Of a DNA stretch of 64,000 nt, positions 21,901 to 30,457 are shown one piece after another. Source of the stretch: Clostridium cadaveris (lineage in GTDB: Bacteria; Bacillota; Clostridia; Clostridiales; Clostridiaceae); assembly GCF_020911725.1 (NCBI RefSeq), contig NZ_CP076620.1:3399001-3463000 (forward strand), read 5' to 3'. A program made the translations under genes and the position numbers. Under the pieces are notes generated by a model. It had not been told where the DNA came from. It did no database searches and worked only from the letters and a program-made list of their open reading frames with translations. Positions within the stretch are counted from its first letter, which is position 1, and every line of letters starts with the position of its first letter.

Positions 21901-22583
21901 AGTTCTCTCATCCTATACCCAAATCCCCATAAAGTTTCTATATATTCAGGCTTTGATGGATTATCTTCTACCTTTTCCCTAAGTCTTCTTATATGAACAT
22001 CTACAGTTTTTACATCGCCGTAAAAGTTTTCTCCCCAAATTTTATCTAAGAGTTCGTCTCTCGAAAATGCCTTTCCAACATTAGTCATAAACAATTCCAT
22101 TATATTCATTTCTTTTAATGTAAGCTTTATTTCTCTATCCTTTTTAAAGAATTTCTTTGCTCTTTTATCTAGAGATAATTCATCTATCTTTAAGATATAA
22201 CTATCTTCTTTCTCAACACCTTTTATTCTTCTAAGCAACGCTTTAATTCTCCATACTAACTCCGTTGGATTAAATGGTTTTACCATATAGTCATCTGCTC
22301 CACTTTCAAGTCCCATTATCTTATCTATATCTTGGTTTTTCGCTGTAAGCATTATGACAGCTATTTTAGGATATTCCTCTCTAATTCTCTCGCAAATCTT
22401 AAATCCGCTTATATCAGGAAGCATTATATCTAAAACTACTATGTCAAAAGTCTCACTCTCAAGCGCCTTAAAGGCTTCTGCTCCACAAGATGCTTCTTTT
22501 ACATAAAACTTATTCACTGTAAGGTTTATCTCTATAAAGCTTCTTATATTTTCTTCATCTTCAACAACTAGTATCTTATCCAT
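21897..22583 (-). CDS. OmpR/PhoB-type response regulator
   Basis: 228 residues. Receiver domain with acidic pocket (VVEDEEN), phosphoacceptor Asp52 in VVLDIMLPD, Thr in MLTAK and Lys in VKPF; C-terminal winged helix (about 125-228) ending in the typical VDVHIRRLREKVE and IETLWGFGYRM. Of two ATGs behind AGGAGG, the second at 22583 has the normal nine-base spacing; the first touches the ribosome site. Forms one unit with the kinase downstream and the lipoprotein upstream. Confidence 0.94.
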   Translation of the reverse strand: MDKILVVEDEENIRSFIEINLTVNKFYVKEASCGAEAFKALESETFDIVVLDIMLPDISGFKICERIREEYPKIAVIMLTAKNQDIDKIMGLESGADDYMVKPFNPTELVWRIKALLRRIKGVEKEDSYILKIDELSLDKRAKKFFKKDREIKLTLKEMNIMELFMTNVGKAFSRDELLDKIWGENFYGDVKTVDVHIRRLREKVEDNPSKPEYIETLWGFGYRMREL

Positions 22584-22601
22584 TATCCCCATCCTCCTAA
22601 A

Positions 22602-23759
22602 CTACTTCTTTGCATCATTTATTAAGCTTTCCATAACTTCACTTACAATCTCTTGATATCCTGCAAGCTTCTTATCATAAGTTTTTTCAAGTCTATCTAA
22701 AGCTCTATTAAAATTATAATTTGCCATTTTTGTATTTTTTAATGCTTTGTTTACTACTCCTGCTGTATAGTAAAACTCATAGGCACTTACATTATTATCT
22801 ATCAAAACGTCTGTAGCTTTAAAGCTTTCTTCATATCTATCAATAATTTCTTTAGCTTCATCAGCTCTATCAAGTTTTGATAAAATCATAGCCTTTAATA
22901 ATTGGAATTTCATCTCATTTACCTTGACAGAATCCCTACTCTTATCACGTTCTAGATATGCATTCATATTTTTAAGTGCCTCTTCATAACGCCCAGCCAT
23001 AAACTTAGCATATATATAATAATACCATGCGCTTTCATTTCCATCATATTCCTCAAGTATAGACTTATATTCATTGATTTTATTTTGATAGGTATCAGCA
23101 CTGCTATTATATTTAAACTTATCCCCATCATAACTTACAGAATACATCTCCAAAATTCTTGATTCATCTCTATTTTCAACTACAAAATTTATGCTTTCAT
23201 CTGTACTCTGTACTATTGATAAATCACTCCATGTTCCTAAATCCACATAGTAGCCATCCCAATTTTCTTCAAAATTAAAAAGATAGTATTCAGATGGACC
23301 CTTTGAGTTAATCATATTCCCTACAAGAAGCCTTACATCCTTGTCATTTAGTCCTCTTATCGCCTTTACAGTCTTAATTCCAATACCTTCATCCATCCAT
23401 TCAAATACTTTTGCCCATTTTCCATACTTATTTTTTACTATGAAAAATCCTACATTAGTTTTATTTGAATTTCTAACTAATACTACATACTCATTTTTCT
23501 TATCTCCATCTACATCCACATCATAAATACTTTGCTTTTCCATACTCTTATTATCTTCCAACAGCTTATAGCCTTCTGGCATAAAACTTTGAATAAGAAC
23601 CCTAAGTTCACTATCTGTAAGATATTTTTGATTTTTTATGTAATTATCATTGAGCTTTGGTGTCTTCATGAGATTTACAGGAACTTCATATAAACTGCTG
23701 CACCCAGTAGCTGTCCACATTAACATTACTATCATAATAATAAGGATTAATTTTTTCAT
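22602..23759 (-). CDS. TPR-containing lipoprotein linked to the two-component system
   Basis: 385 residues with a lipoprotein signal (MKKLILIIMIVM, lipobox ATGC at about residue 20). The middle part (about 60-200) looks like an FG-GAP/VCBS-type beta region (DVDVDGDKKNEYVVLV); residues about 230-370 hold TPR-like helices (SAWYYYIYAKFMAGRYEEAL, KAMILSKLDRADEAKEII). It is the first gene of the operon, 18 bases before the response regulator, so it may sense or scaffold envelope components for the kinase; this is inference. Family not recognised by name. Confidence 0.75.
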   Translation of the reverse strand: MKKLILIIMIVMLMWTATGCSSLYEVPVNLMKTPKLNDNYIKNQKYLTDSELRVLIQSFMPEGYKLLEDNKSMEKQSIYDVDVDGDKKNEYVVLVRNSNKTNVGFFIVKNKYGKWAKVFEWMDEGIGIKTVKAIRGLNDKDVRLLVGNMINSKGPSEYYLFNFEENWDGYYVDLGTWSDLSIVQSTDESINFVVENRDESRILEMYSVSYDGDKFKYNSSADTYQNKINEYKSILEEYDGNESAWYYYIYAKFMAGRYEEALKNMNAYLERDKSRDSVKVNEMKFQLLKAMILSKLDRADEAKEIIDRYEESFKATDVLIDNNVSAYEFYYTAGVVNKALKNTKMANYNFNRALDRLEKTYDKKLAGYQEIVSEVMESLINDAKK

Positions 23760-23794
23760 ACCTATCCTCTCTTCAACCTTTAATCTATATTTAT

Positions 23795-23824
23795 ATTATA
23801 TTTAATCATAAACCATAACTTCAA
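23795..23824 (-). promoter_or_regulatory. Promoter of the lipoprotein/two-component operon
   Basis: TTGAAG (23824-23819), 18-base spacer, TATAAT (23800-23795) on the minus strand. The -35 lies in the centre of a small inverted repeat AACCAT/ATGGTT, a possible operator. Confidence 0.55.
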
Positions 23825-23928
23825 TGGTTAAATAGCCGTAACTAACTAGAAATTTTTGTAACCTTTATATAATAAATTTGAAATCTATAAGCAATTTCTT
23901 ACAATCTATTATACAGTATAATAGGTTT

Positions 23929-23999
23929 ATAAACTAATGGTATTTATTATTGTGAGTTGTCATCTCCCCTCAACCTATAGAGACGGCTCACATTTTTTT
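23929..23999 (+). ncRNA. Candidate small regulatory RNA with C-rich loop
   Basis: No gene on this strand explains the strong terminator here: TGTGAGTTGTC (23951-23961) pairs over 11 bases (two wobbles) with GACGGCTCACA (23982-23992), followed by seven T. The 20-base loop contains TCTCCCCTC, complementary to ribosome binding sites, as in RsaE/RoxS-type small RNAs. A TATAAT at 23917-23922 lies in a 19-base perfect palindrome (23906-23924) and would place the RNA start near 23929, giving about 70 nucleotides; no good -35 is seen. Strand is chosen because only the plus strand has a T-run. Confidence 0.5.
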
Positions 24000-24005
24000 A
24001 GTAAA

Positions 24006-24038
24006 AAAGGTTTAAGAATTTTTTATTCTTAAACCTTT
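24006..24038 (-). terminator. Terminator of gapN
   Basis: AAAGGTTTAAGAAT/ATTCTTAAACCTTT stem of 14 bases with a 5-base loop and T-run on the minus strand, nine bases after the gapN stop. Confidence 0.85.
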
Positions 24039-24046
24039 ATTTATGT

Positions 24047-25513
24047 CTATATTTCTTTTTTTAAATTTAAAACTATAGCTTTAAGCCGTGACATAGCTTC
24101 TATAGAGTATTTTATTCCCTGTGTTCCCATACCCGATGACTTTACTCCTGAAAACGGAAAATGGTCTGGGCCTCTTTCAGTTTTGTTGTTTATCTGCACC
24201 GTACCTACTTCCAGCTTATCAGCTATGTAAAATGCAGCTTCTATATTTTTTGTAAATATAGAGCTTTGAAGTCCGTATTTTGATTCATTTGCTATCTTTA
24301 TAGCTTCATCTATTGATTTTATTCGTATTATAGGAAGTACTGGCCCAAATGGTTCTTCCCAGGCAATTTTCATATCGAGATTCACATAATCAAATAATGT
24401 TGGATAAATAAGCCTTCCTTCTCTCTTTCCTCCTACTAAAAGTTTAGCTCCTTTTCCTTCTGCATCTTCTATTAAATTCATAACAAAATCAGCAGCCTTA
24501 TCATTTATAAGCGGTCCTATGACACTATTTTCTCTTGGATCTCCAACAGATAATTTTTCCACTAGATTTTTAATCTTCGTTGAAAGTTCATCTGCTACTT
24601 TTTCCATAACTAGAATTCTTTTAACAGCTGTGCATCTCTGTCCAGAATATGAATATGCTCCGTTTACTATATTCTTTGCTGATTCATCTAAATCTGCATC
24701 TTCTAAAACTATAGCTGCGTCTTTACCTCCAAGCTCAAGCAATAGGGGTTTCATTGTTGTTATCTTAGAAATATGCTGTCCAACCTCTGTACTTCCTGTA
24801 AAATTTATAAAGTCTATCTTAGGGTGGGTTACAACATAGTCTCCTATATCTTTACCCTTTCCTGTTATTGTGTTCAAAACTCCTCTAGGAAGTCCAGCTT
24901 TATTAAATACTTCCGCTAAATATAGTGCTGATATAGACCCCTGAGTAGGTGGTTTTAATACAACAGAATTTCCTGCAATAAGTGCAGGAGCAATTTTAGA
25001 TGCTGACAAATTAATTGGATAATTAAATGGTGATATAGCGAGAACTACACCTAATGGCTCTCTAGTTACTACAGATATTTTGTTTTTTTCAGTTCCAGGA
25101 AAACTATCACCAGGAATAGTTTCACCTTCTAGTTGTTTCCCTGCATCAGCAGAAAATCTGATATAGTCAGCTGTGCGTGTTATCTCAGCTAATGAACTCT
25201 TTTTATCTTTTGCTATTTCCATAGTTAAAATTTCAGCTATTTCCTCTGCATTTTCCTCCAATATGCTTGCTGCTCTGTGAAGTATATCTGCCCTTTTGTT
25301 TATAGGCACCTGTTTCCAATATCTCTGTGCTTCACAAGCATTTTCTATAGATTTGTTTGCTTCTTCTTTAGTCATAGCCTGAACATAACCTAATGTATTC
25401 TCGTCTATAGGTGACTTTATCTCTATATTGTCACCACTATTACTTTCTACCCAATGTCCGTCAAAAAGATTTTTATAAATATAATTCTTTTGTATTTCTT
25501 TAAAATTCACCAT
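24047..25513 (-). CDS. gapN: NADP-dependent non-phosphorylating glyceraldehyde-3-phosphate dehydrogenase
   Basis: 488 residues, aldehyde dehydrogenase superfamily. Oxidises glyceraldehyde 3-phosphate straight to 3-phosphoglycerate, giving NADPH instead of ATP; many clostridia use it as their NADPH source. Catalytic Cys lies in YSYSGQRCTAVKR, the GapN-typical form, with the general base Glu in LLELGGKDAA and the NADP-binding stretch SPFNYPINLSASKIAPAL. A ribosome site (AAAGGGG) precedes the ATG. The galactokinase-like gene ends 50 bases upstream on the same strand, so they are probably co-transcribed. Confidence 0.9.
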   Translation of the reverse strand: MVNFKEIQKNYIYKNLFDGHWVESNSGDNIEIKSPIDENTLGYVQAMTKEEANKSIENACEAQRYWKQVPINKRADILHRAASILEENAEEIAEILTMEIAKDKKSSLAEITRTADYIRFSADAGKQLEGETIPGDSFPGTEKNKISVVTREPLGVVLAISPFNYPINLSASKIAPALIAGNSVVLKPPTQGSISALYLAEVFNKAGLPRGVLNTITGKGKDIGDYVVTHPKIDFINFTGSTEVGQHISKITTMKPLLLELGGKDAAIVLEDADLDESAKNIVNGAYSYSGQRCTAVKRILVMEKVADELSTKIKNLVEKLSVGDPRENSVIGPLINDKAADFVMNLIEDAEGKGAKLLVGGKREGRLIYPTLFDYVNLDMKIAWEEPFGPVLPIIRIKSIDEAIKIANESKYGLQSSIFTKNIEAAFYIADKLEVGTVQINNKTERGPDHFPFSGVKSSGMGTQGIKYSIEAMSRLKAIVLNLKKEI

Positions 25514-25563
25514 ATGTATAGCCCCTTTTAATTTAATTAATTTTATTGTTTGAAATTAATATA

Positions 25564-26676
25564 TTATTTATTCTTAAGCGACTGAACATAAAAGTTTAAT
25601 CCTTCATTATATTTGATTTTATATTCGTCTCCTACTTTTTCTTTAAAATCATCTATAACTTCATCTTTTACAATACTTAGATTACACAATCCCAAGGAAC
25701 TTTCACTCATCTTGCTTCCTATACAACCATCTATTTTCAAAGCTTCTTTAAATATAAAATCATGCTCTTCGTTGACTATTCCATAAAGATTTTTTAATTC
25801 CTCATGAGTTTTTTTCATTAAAATTCCAATTTCCTTCATATTTCCATCTTTTAACTTTGGAATGCTATTCCTTACCCTGTAGTTTTCATATACTACATAA
25901 GAAGCAACTTTTAATGTGTCTTTATCTAATACCCCTTTGAATTTTTCAAACTCCGCTATGGATAGATTGCATAAGGAAGATATATTTACTACCTTTTGAA
26001 ACTTCTGAAGAGCATCATTGCATTGGCGTATCTTTTCATCTTCAAAGTTTCTTTTACTAAGGCAATCGTTATAAGAAGCGATAATAGAATATCCATCATA
26101 ATTTACAGGAATGCACTCGTGTTTTAAGCTTTGGCAGTAAAGTACATGCCCATGATTTTCTTTGCACATATTCATCATGAAACTTTCACTGGTTCCCCTA
26201 TATCCTTTTCCATCTAATATTTGTATATTTTCATTTATGTTTTCCATATCATAACTGCTTAATTCATAACTATTTATATTATTAATCCCTTTTAGAGTTA
26301 AAAGCTCAAAAGCTATGCTTGTACTATTTTTTTTATATGAAGCTAAATCAAAATTATATTTTGCTTCAAATCCTTTAGACGTAGTTAAATTATTTTTCTT
26401 TAATTCTTTTAGTATCAACTTCGTTAAACATCTTGCCTCATAATTTTCGAATTCTTCTGTTGTTTCCAGCTCTTCTTTCTCGCTATCTTTTATATTCATC
26501 TCTACAATGCATTTTGGAAATATGAGCTTTATCTTGTCATCATTTCTCTCCATGATACTCATAGTAAATTTATCTTTCATTGTTAAAAATATTGTTATGC
26601 CTCCATTATATGCAAGCTGATCTCCTATTAACTTTATACTTGTTGGACAAGTAATTAATTGTTCTTCATATACCAT
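25564..26676 (-). CDS. Galactokinase-like GHMP-fold protein, probably not a kinase
   Basis: 370 residues. The layout follows galactokinase (GHMP kinases): a substrate signature CPTSIKLIGDQLAYNGG where true enzymes have GRVNLIGEHTDYNGG, a middle segment ENHGHVLYCQSL like ENHALLLDCRSL, and VVYENYRVRNS like HVV-E-RV. The working residues are changed: the E-H-T-D-Y sugar motif reads D-Q-L-A-Y, the glycine/serine-rich ATP loop is not recognisable (SYKKNSTSIAFE instead of LGSSAALE), the catalytic Asp position is Glu or Ser, and the C-terminal GGGFGG motif is absent. A sugar sensor or scaffold role is possible, as with yeast Gal3, but this is inference. ATG at 26676 has GGGAGGGAG in front. gapN follows. 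Confidence 0.7.
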   Translation of the reverse strand: MVYEEQLITCPTSIKLIGDQLAYNGGITIFLTMKDKFTMSIMERNDDKIKLIFPKCIVEMNIKDSEKEELETTEEFENYEARCLTKLILKELKKNNLTTSKGFEAKYNFDLASYKKNSTSIAFELLTLKGINNINSYELSSYDMENINENIQILDGKGYRGTSESFMMNMCKENHGHVLYCQSLKHECIPVNYDGYSIIASYNDCLSKRNFEDEKIRQCNDALQKFQKVVNISSLCNLSIAEFEKFKGVLDKDTLKVASYVVYENYRVRNSIPKLKDGNMKEIGILMKKTHEELKNLYGIVNEEHDFIFKEALKIDGCIGSKMSESSLGLCNLSIVKDEVIDDFKEKVGDEYKIKYNEGLNFYVQSLKNK

Positions 26677-26708
26677 ATGGTATCTCCCTCCCACTCTACT
26701 CTTATATT

Positions 26709-26732
26709 ATTTCTATTAACTTGAATAGAAAT
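26709..26732. promoter_or_regulatory. Perfect inverted repeat in the promoter of the galactokinase-like gene
   Basis: ATTTCTATT, six bases, AATAGAAAT: a 9-base perfect inverted repeat 33 bases before the start codon, overlapping AT-rich -10-like sequence. Its centre AACTTGAAT recurs as AACTTGAGT at the -35 of the divergent DeoR gene (26860-26868). Likely repressor operator. Confidence 0.5.
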
Positions 26733-26862
26733 AAATGCAGATATATCCATAATCTTTTAAAGAAATTTCATTATTTTCATTTATCACTTTTCTCATTTCT
26801 TCTCATAAAATAAAATGTTTTATGTCAATTACTTATATTTAATTAAAATTACTTACAAAAAC

Positions 26863-26891
26863 TTGAGTTTTTTCGTAAATTCTTTTATAAT
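26863..26891 (+). promoter_or_regulatory. Promoter of the DeoR-HAD operon
   Basis: TTGAGT, 17-base spacer, TATAAT. The -35 lies in an inverted repeat AAAAACT-TG-AGTTTTT, consistent with autoregulation. Confidence 0.75.
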
Positions 26892-26927
26892 TTAAGTGAA
26901 ATACTTATTTCGATAGGAGGTAATAAT

Positions 26928-27689
26928 GTGTTTCAACAGGAGAGAATGGATTCTATTTTAACTTTCCTTTCTGAAAATAAACGTATAAGCATAGAACAAA
27001 TTTGCAAATTTTATGACGTATCACGAGATACTGCAAGACGTGATTTAGTTCTTTTAGAAAAAAGCGGCTGTATAGTCAGAACTCATGGAGGGGCTATACT
27101 TTCCAGTTCTGAACATTATGATATAAAGCCATATAGAGAAAGACTTAATATAGAATCTGAAGAAAAATATAAAATAGCTAAAAAATCACTATCTTTTATA
27201 AAACAAGGTGAAGCCATATTTATGGATACCTCTACTACTGTTCAAAATCTAGCCGAGCTTATAAGCTCAGATAATTTGACCGTAGTGACTAATTCTATAA
27301 ATCTAGGAGATATTTTATCTAAGAATTCTAATATGAACATAACCATATTAGGAGGTACCCTTAATACTTATCATAGATACTTATACGGTCCATCCACTCT
27401 ATCAATGCTTTCCAATTATCATTTTAATAAAGCATTTATAGGTGGATTATCTCTCAGTTCAAAGGGATTAACAGGAGTCTATGAAGATGCTGCAGCTATA
27501 TTAAGGGAAGTAATCAAAAATTCTGATGAAGTAATACTTCTTATAGACCATTCAAAGCTTAACAAAACATCATTTATAAAGATTTGTGATTTAAAAGATA
27601 TAGACATAATGATAACTGACAAAATGCCTAGTGAAGATTTCATGAAGATTTTGAATGAAAATAACGTGAATTTGATAGTAACAGATTAA
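26928..27689 (+). CDS. DeoR-family transcriptional regulator
   Basis: 253 residues. N-terminal helix-turn-helix (ISIEQICKFYDVSRDTARRDLVLLEK, shown in part: SRDTARRDL is the recognition helix) and a C-terminal phosphosugar-sensing DeoRC domain with the ILGGTL, YGPSTLSML and FIGGLSLSSKGLTG stretches and the DHSKL motif. Such proteins are repressors released by sugar phosphates. GTG start with AGGAGG seven bases upstream; an overlapping ATG is in another frame. It faces the galactokinase-like/gapN pair and shares similar operator-like repeats with it, so those genes and its own operon are the likely targets. Confidence 0.9.
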   Translation: MFQQERMDSILTFLSENKRISIEQICKFYDVSRDTARRDLVLLEKSGCIVRTHGGAILSSSEHYDIKPYRERLNIESEEKYKIAKKSLSFIKQGEAIFMDTSTTVQNLAELISSDNLTVVTNSINLGDILSKNSNMNITILGGTLNTYHRYLYGPSTLSMLSNYHFNKAFIGGLSLSSKGLTGVYEDAAAILREVIKNSDEVILLIDHSKLNKTSFIKICDLKDIDIMITDKMPSEDFMKILNENNVNLIVTD

Positions 27690-27711
27690 TTTAAAATTTA
27701 GGAGGAAATAT

Positions 27712-28581
27712 ATGAAACTTATAGCAATAGATTTAGATGGAACATTACTGAACTCAAATCATAAAATATCCCGTGAAAATGCCGAAGCAATAAAGTTTGC
27801 TCAAAGCCTTGGAATAGAAGTATCCATATGCACTGGAAGATACTATGCTGACGCAAAGGCACTTACAGATGAGGCTGGAATAAAAACTCATATAATCTCT
27901 AATAATGGAGCATCAGTATGTTCAAAGGATGGAGATTTTCTAGAAACCTTTGAATTAGATGCAGTTGCTCTTAAAGATGCCGTAAATTGGCTTGAAAAGA
28001 ATGATTATTTTTATGAAATAGAAACTGACTTTAACAATATGTATCTAAATACAGCTTTTGATATTTTAAAAGATGATTTCTATAATGCAAAAGATAAATA
28101 CAATTATAGAGATGACATTCATCTTAATATCGTCGGTGCATTACAATCTCAGGCAAATAAGCTTGTGCTTTCATCAGCTGAAGACATTTTTTCCATAGAG
28201 GACAAGCCTTTAAATCTTCAAGTTGTAACTTTTGACCAAGATAAACGTCAAAAAGCTATGGACTACTGCAACAGCAAACCTGAATTCGCTACTTTTGCTT
28301 CTACGGATTACAACTTTGAGGTTACTCAATCCATAACTTCAAAAGGACATGCATTAAAATGTCTTGCATCTCACCTTAATATATCTTTAGATGAAACAAT
28401 GGCTATAGGCGATAGCTTTAACGACTTAAGTATGCTTAAGGTAGCTCATTACAGCATAGCTATGGGAAATGCACGAGATGAAATCAAAAATCTTTGTTCT
28501 TTCACTACTTTAAAAAACACTGAGAATGGTGTAGCCCATGCAATCCATACTTATATAAAGAAATTAAATTTATCTGCTTAA
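27712..28581 (+). CDS. HAD-superfamily Cof-type phosphatase
   Basis: 289 residues, cytoplasmic. HAD motif I is AIDLDGTLLNS (nucleophile and acid Asp), motif II SICTGR, motif III a Lys in TSKGHAL, motif IV AIGDSFNDLSML; the C2-type cap between motifs marks the Cof/YidA group, which removes phosphate from sugar phosphates and similar small molecules. Substrate cannot be told. AGGAGG precedes the ATG. Co-transcribed with the DeoR regulator 22 bases upstream, which fits a sugar-phosphate substrate. Confidence 0.9.
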   Translation: MKLIAIDLDGTLLNSNHKISRENAEAIKFAQSLGIEVSICTGRYYADAKALTDEAGIKTHIISNNGASVCSKDGDFLETFELDAVALKDAVNWLEKNDYFYEIETDFNNMYLNTAFDILKDDFYNAKDKYNYRDDIHLNIVGALQSQANKLVLSSAEDIFSIEDKPLNLQVVTFDQDKRQKAMDYCNSKPEFATFASTDYNFEVTQSITSKGHALKCLASHLNISLDETMAIGDSFNDLSMLKVAHYSIAMGNARDEIKNLCSFTTLKNTENGVAHAIHTYIKKLNLSA

Positions 28582-28587
28582 AAAAAC

Positions 28588-28617
28588 AAGACCTATAAGA
28601 TTTCTCTTATAGGTCTT
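28588..28617. terminator. Bidirectional terminator
   Basis: AAGACCTATAAGA/TCTTATAGGTCTT, 13-base stem with a TTTC loop, between the HAD gene (+) and the zinc-ribbon gene (-), with T-runs on both sides. Confidence 0.85.
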
Positions 28618-28630
28618 TTAAATTCAAATA

Positions 28631-28798
28631 TTATCTTCTGAATCCTCTGTTGTTGCTTTGTTGCTTTCTAGCTTTTCTGCACTCTGGGCATCTTACTGGT
28701 TCGTTTTCGAATCCTTTTTCCTTGTAGAATGCTTGCTCTCCCTCAGTGAAAACAAACTCCTTTGAACAATCTTTACAAACTATAGTCTTATCTGCCAT
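28631..28798 (-). CDS. Small zinc-ribbon protein
   Basis: 55 residues beginning MADKTIVCKDC. Two Cys pairs, CKDC (8-11) and CPEC (about 38-41), form a zinc ribbon of the small probable zinc-binding domain family common in Clostridium; the C-terminus is Arg/Asn-rich and basic, so nucleic acid contact is possible. Function unknown. Start supported by AAAAGGAG eight bases upstream. Monocistronic. Confidence 0.85.
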   Translation of the reverse strand: MADKTIVCKDCSKEFVFTEGEQAFYKEKGFENEPVRCPECRKARKQQSNNRGFRR

Positions 28799-29057
28799 TT
28801 AAACATTCTCCTTTTTTCTATAAAAATTTGGTTTAGATTTAAAATTGATTCTAGACTCCTAAGGGAATGTTTAAATCACTATTAAATCTCGTTTATGAGA
28901 TTTTGCTCATAAGCGTATATCTCATGATAACATATAGCAATCAAAAGCACAACATAAATTTAAAAAACATCCCTATATTAAATTTAGACTCTCTCTTTTA
29001 AACTCTTATTTATTATATGCCCACTTTTTTAATAAATAATCATCCATAAAAAAGTTT

Positions 29058-30455
29058 TTAAATTATCTTATCTGGATTTAATATATTTTTAGGGTCAAAA
29101 GCTTTTTTCACACCTCTCATTATCTCTAAATTTGATGCTGAAAGAGCTTCATTTAAATATAGTTTTTTAGCATATCCTATACCATGCTCTCCTGATACTT
29201 GACCCATTAGTTGTCTTGCTTTATCATATAGATCTTCCATGGCTTCATTAAGTTTCTTTTCCCATTGATCTTTGTCTAAGTCATCTCTTAATATATATAC
29301 ATGAAGATTTCCATCTCCAGCATGTCCAAAACTTCTGATTCTTATTTTATGTTTCTTTTCTACATCTTTAGTAAATTTAACAAACTCTGCAACTTTATTT
29401 CTTGGAACAACTACATCAACTTCATCCATTTCTGTTGTCGATGCTTTTATTGCTTCTAAGAAAGCACCTCTTGCTGTCCATATAGACTCTTGTCTTTCTT
29501 CAGTATTAGAAATAAATACATCTATTGCGCCTTCTTCTAAGCATATATCAGCTACCTTTTCGTAAGCAGCTTCAACTTCCTCTAAAGAGTTTCCATCGAA
29601 TGTAAGAAGTAAATATGCATTAGATGAATTATCTGGGAACTTCTTGCCTAAGAACTCCTCTGCTGAAGTTATTGCTTCTCTCTCCATAAACTCTATTGCA
29701 GTAGGAATAGCTTTTGATTTTATTATCTTTGGTACTGTATCTATTGCTTGTCCTAAATCATTAAAAGGAACTAAAAGGCTTATAGCTTTCTTTGGTAGTG
29801 GCAACAGTTTTAGTATAGCTTTTGTTATTATTCCCAAAGTACCTTCCGAACCAACTATCAAGTCTTTTAAGCTATAACCCGAACTGTTTTTAACAACTTT
29901 TCCTCCAAATTCTACTACTTCTCCATTTGGCAAAACTACTTCCATGCCTCTTACATAATCCCTAGTAACGCCATATTTTACTGCTCTCATACCACCTGCA
30001 TTTGTATTTATATTTCCACCTATAGTTGCAGTTTTTTCTCCTGGGTCTGGTGGGTAAAATAAGTCATGTTCTTCAACATATTTTGATATTTCCATCAAAA
30101 GAACTCCTGGCTCTAAAGTTAAAGTAAGATTTTCTTCGTCTAATTCTAGTATTTGATTCATGTTGGTCAAATCAATTACAATTCCTCCATGTATAGGAAC
30201 CGCTGCTCCTACAAGTCCTGTTCCTGAACCTCTAGGTGTAACTGGTATATTGTTTTCGTAGGCATACTTCATAATTCTTGAAACCTCTTCAGTAGAAAGA
30301 ACTTTCACAACAACATCAGGCATTTTCTTAGCTCCACCTAATTCATCATGGCTATAATCCTCATTTATATATTCTCCACAAAAGACTCTTTCAGAATCAT
30401 TTATTATATCTTTAATACAATTTATATCTTTTAAAGTTACTGATTTGTATTCCAT
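29058..30455 (-). CDS. FAD-linked dehydrogenase of the lactate dehydrogenase/ETF complex (LctD/GlcD type)
   Basis: 465 residues. N-terminal FAD-binding type 4 domain ([37 protein letters not shown]) and a C-terminal FAD-oxidase domain ([11 protein letters not shown]). Oxidises lactate (or glycolate) to the 2-oxo acid and passes electrons to the adjacent ETF. In Acetobacterium woodii the LctBCD complex couples lactate oxidation with NAD to ferredoxin oxidation by electron confurcation, and the gene order here, etfB-etfA-dehydrogenase, is the same. The ATG lies two bases after the etfA stop, with AAGGAGG inside the etfA end, so translation is coupled. Lactate specificity is inferred from context. 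Confidence 0.88.
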   Translation of the reverse strand: MEYKSVTLKDINCIKDIINDSERVFCGEYINEDYSHDELGGAKKMPDVVVKVLSTEEVSRIMKYAYENNIPVTPRGSGTGLVGAAVPIHGGIVIDLTNMNQILELDEENLTLTLEPGVLLMEISKYVEEHDLFYPPDPGEKTATIGGNINTNAGGMRAVKYGVTRDYVRGMEVVLPNGEVVEFGGKVVKNSSGYSLKDLIVGSEGTLGIITKAILKLLPLPKKAISLLVPFNDLGQAIDTVPKIIKSKAIPTAIEFMEREAITSAEEFLGKKFPDNSSNAYLLLTFDGNSLEEVEAAYEKVADICLEEGAIDVFISNTEERQESIWTARGAFLEAIKASTTEMDEVDVVVPRNKVAEFVKFTKDVEKKHKIRIRSFGHAGDGNLHVYILRDDLDKDQWEKKLNEAMEDLYDKARQLMGQVSGEHGIGYAKKLYLNEALSASNLEIMRGVKKAFDPKNILNPDKII

Positions 30456-30457
30456 GA

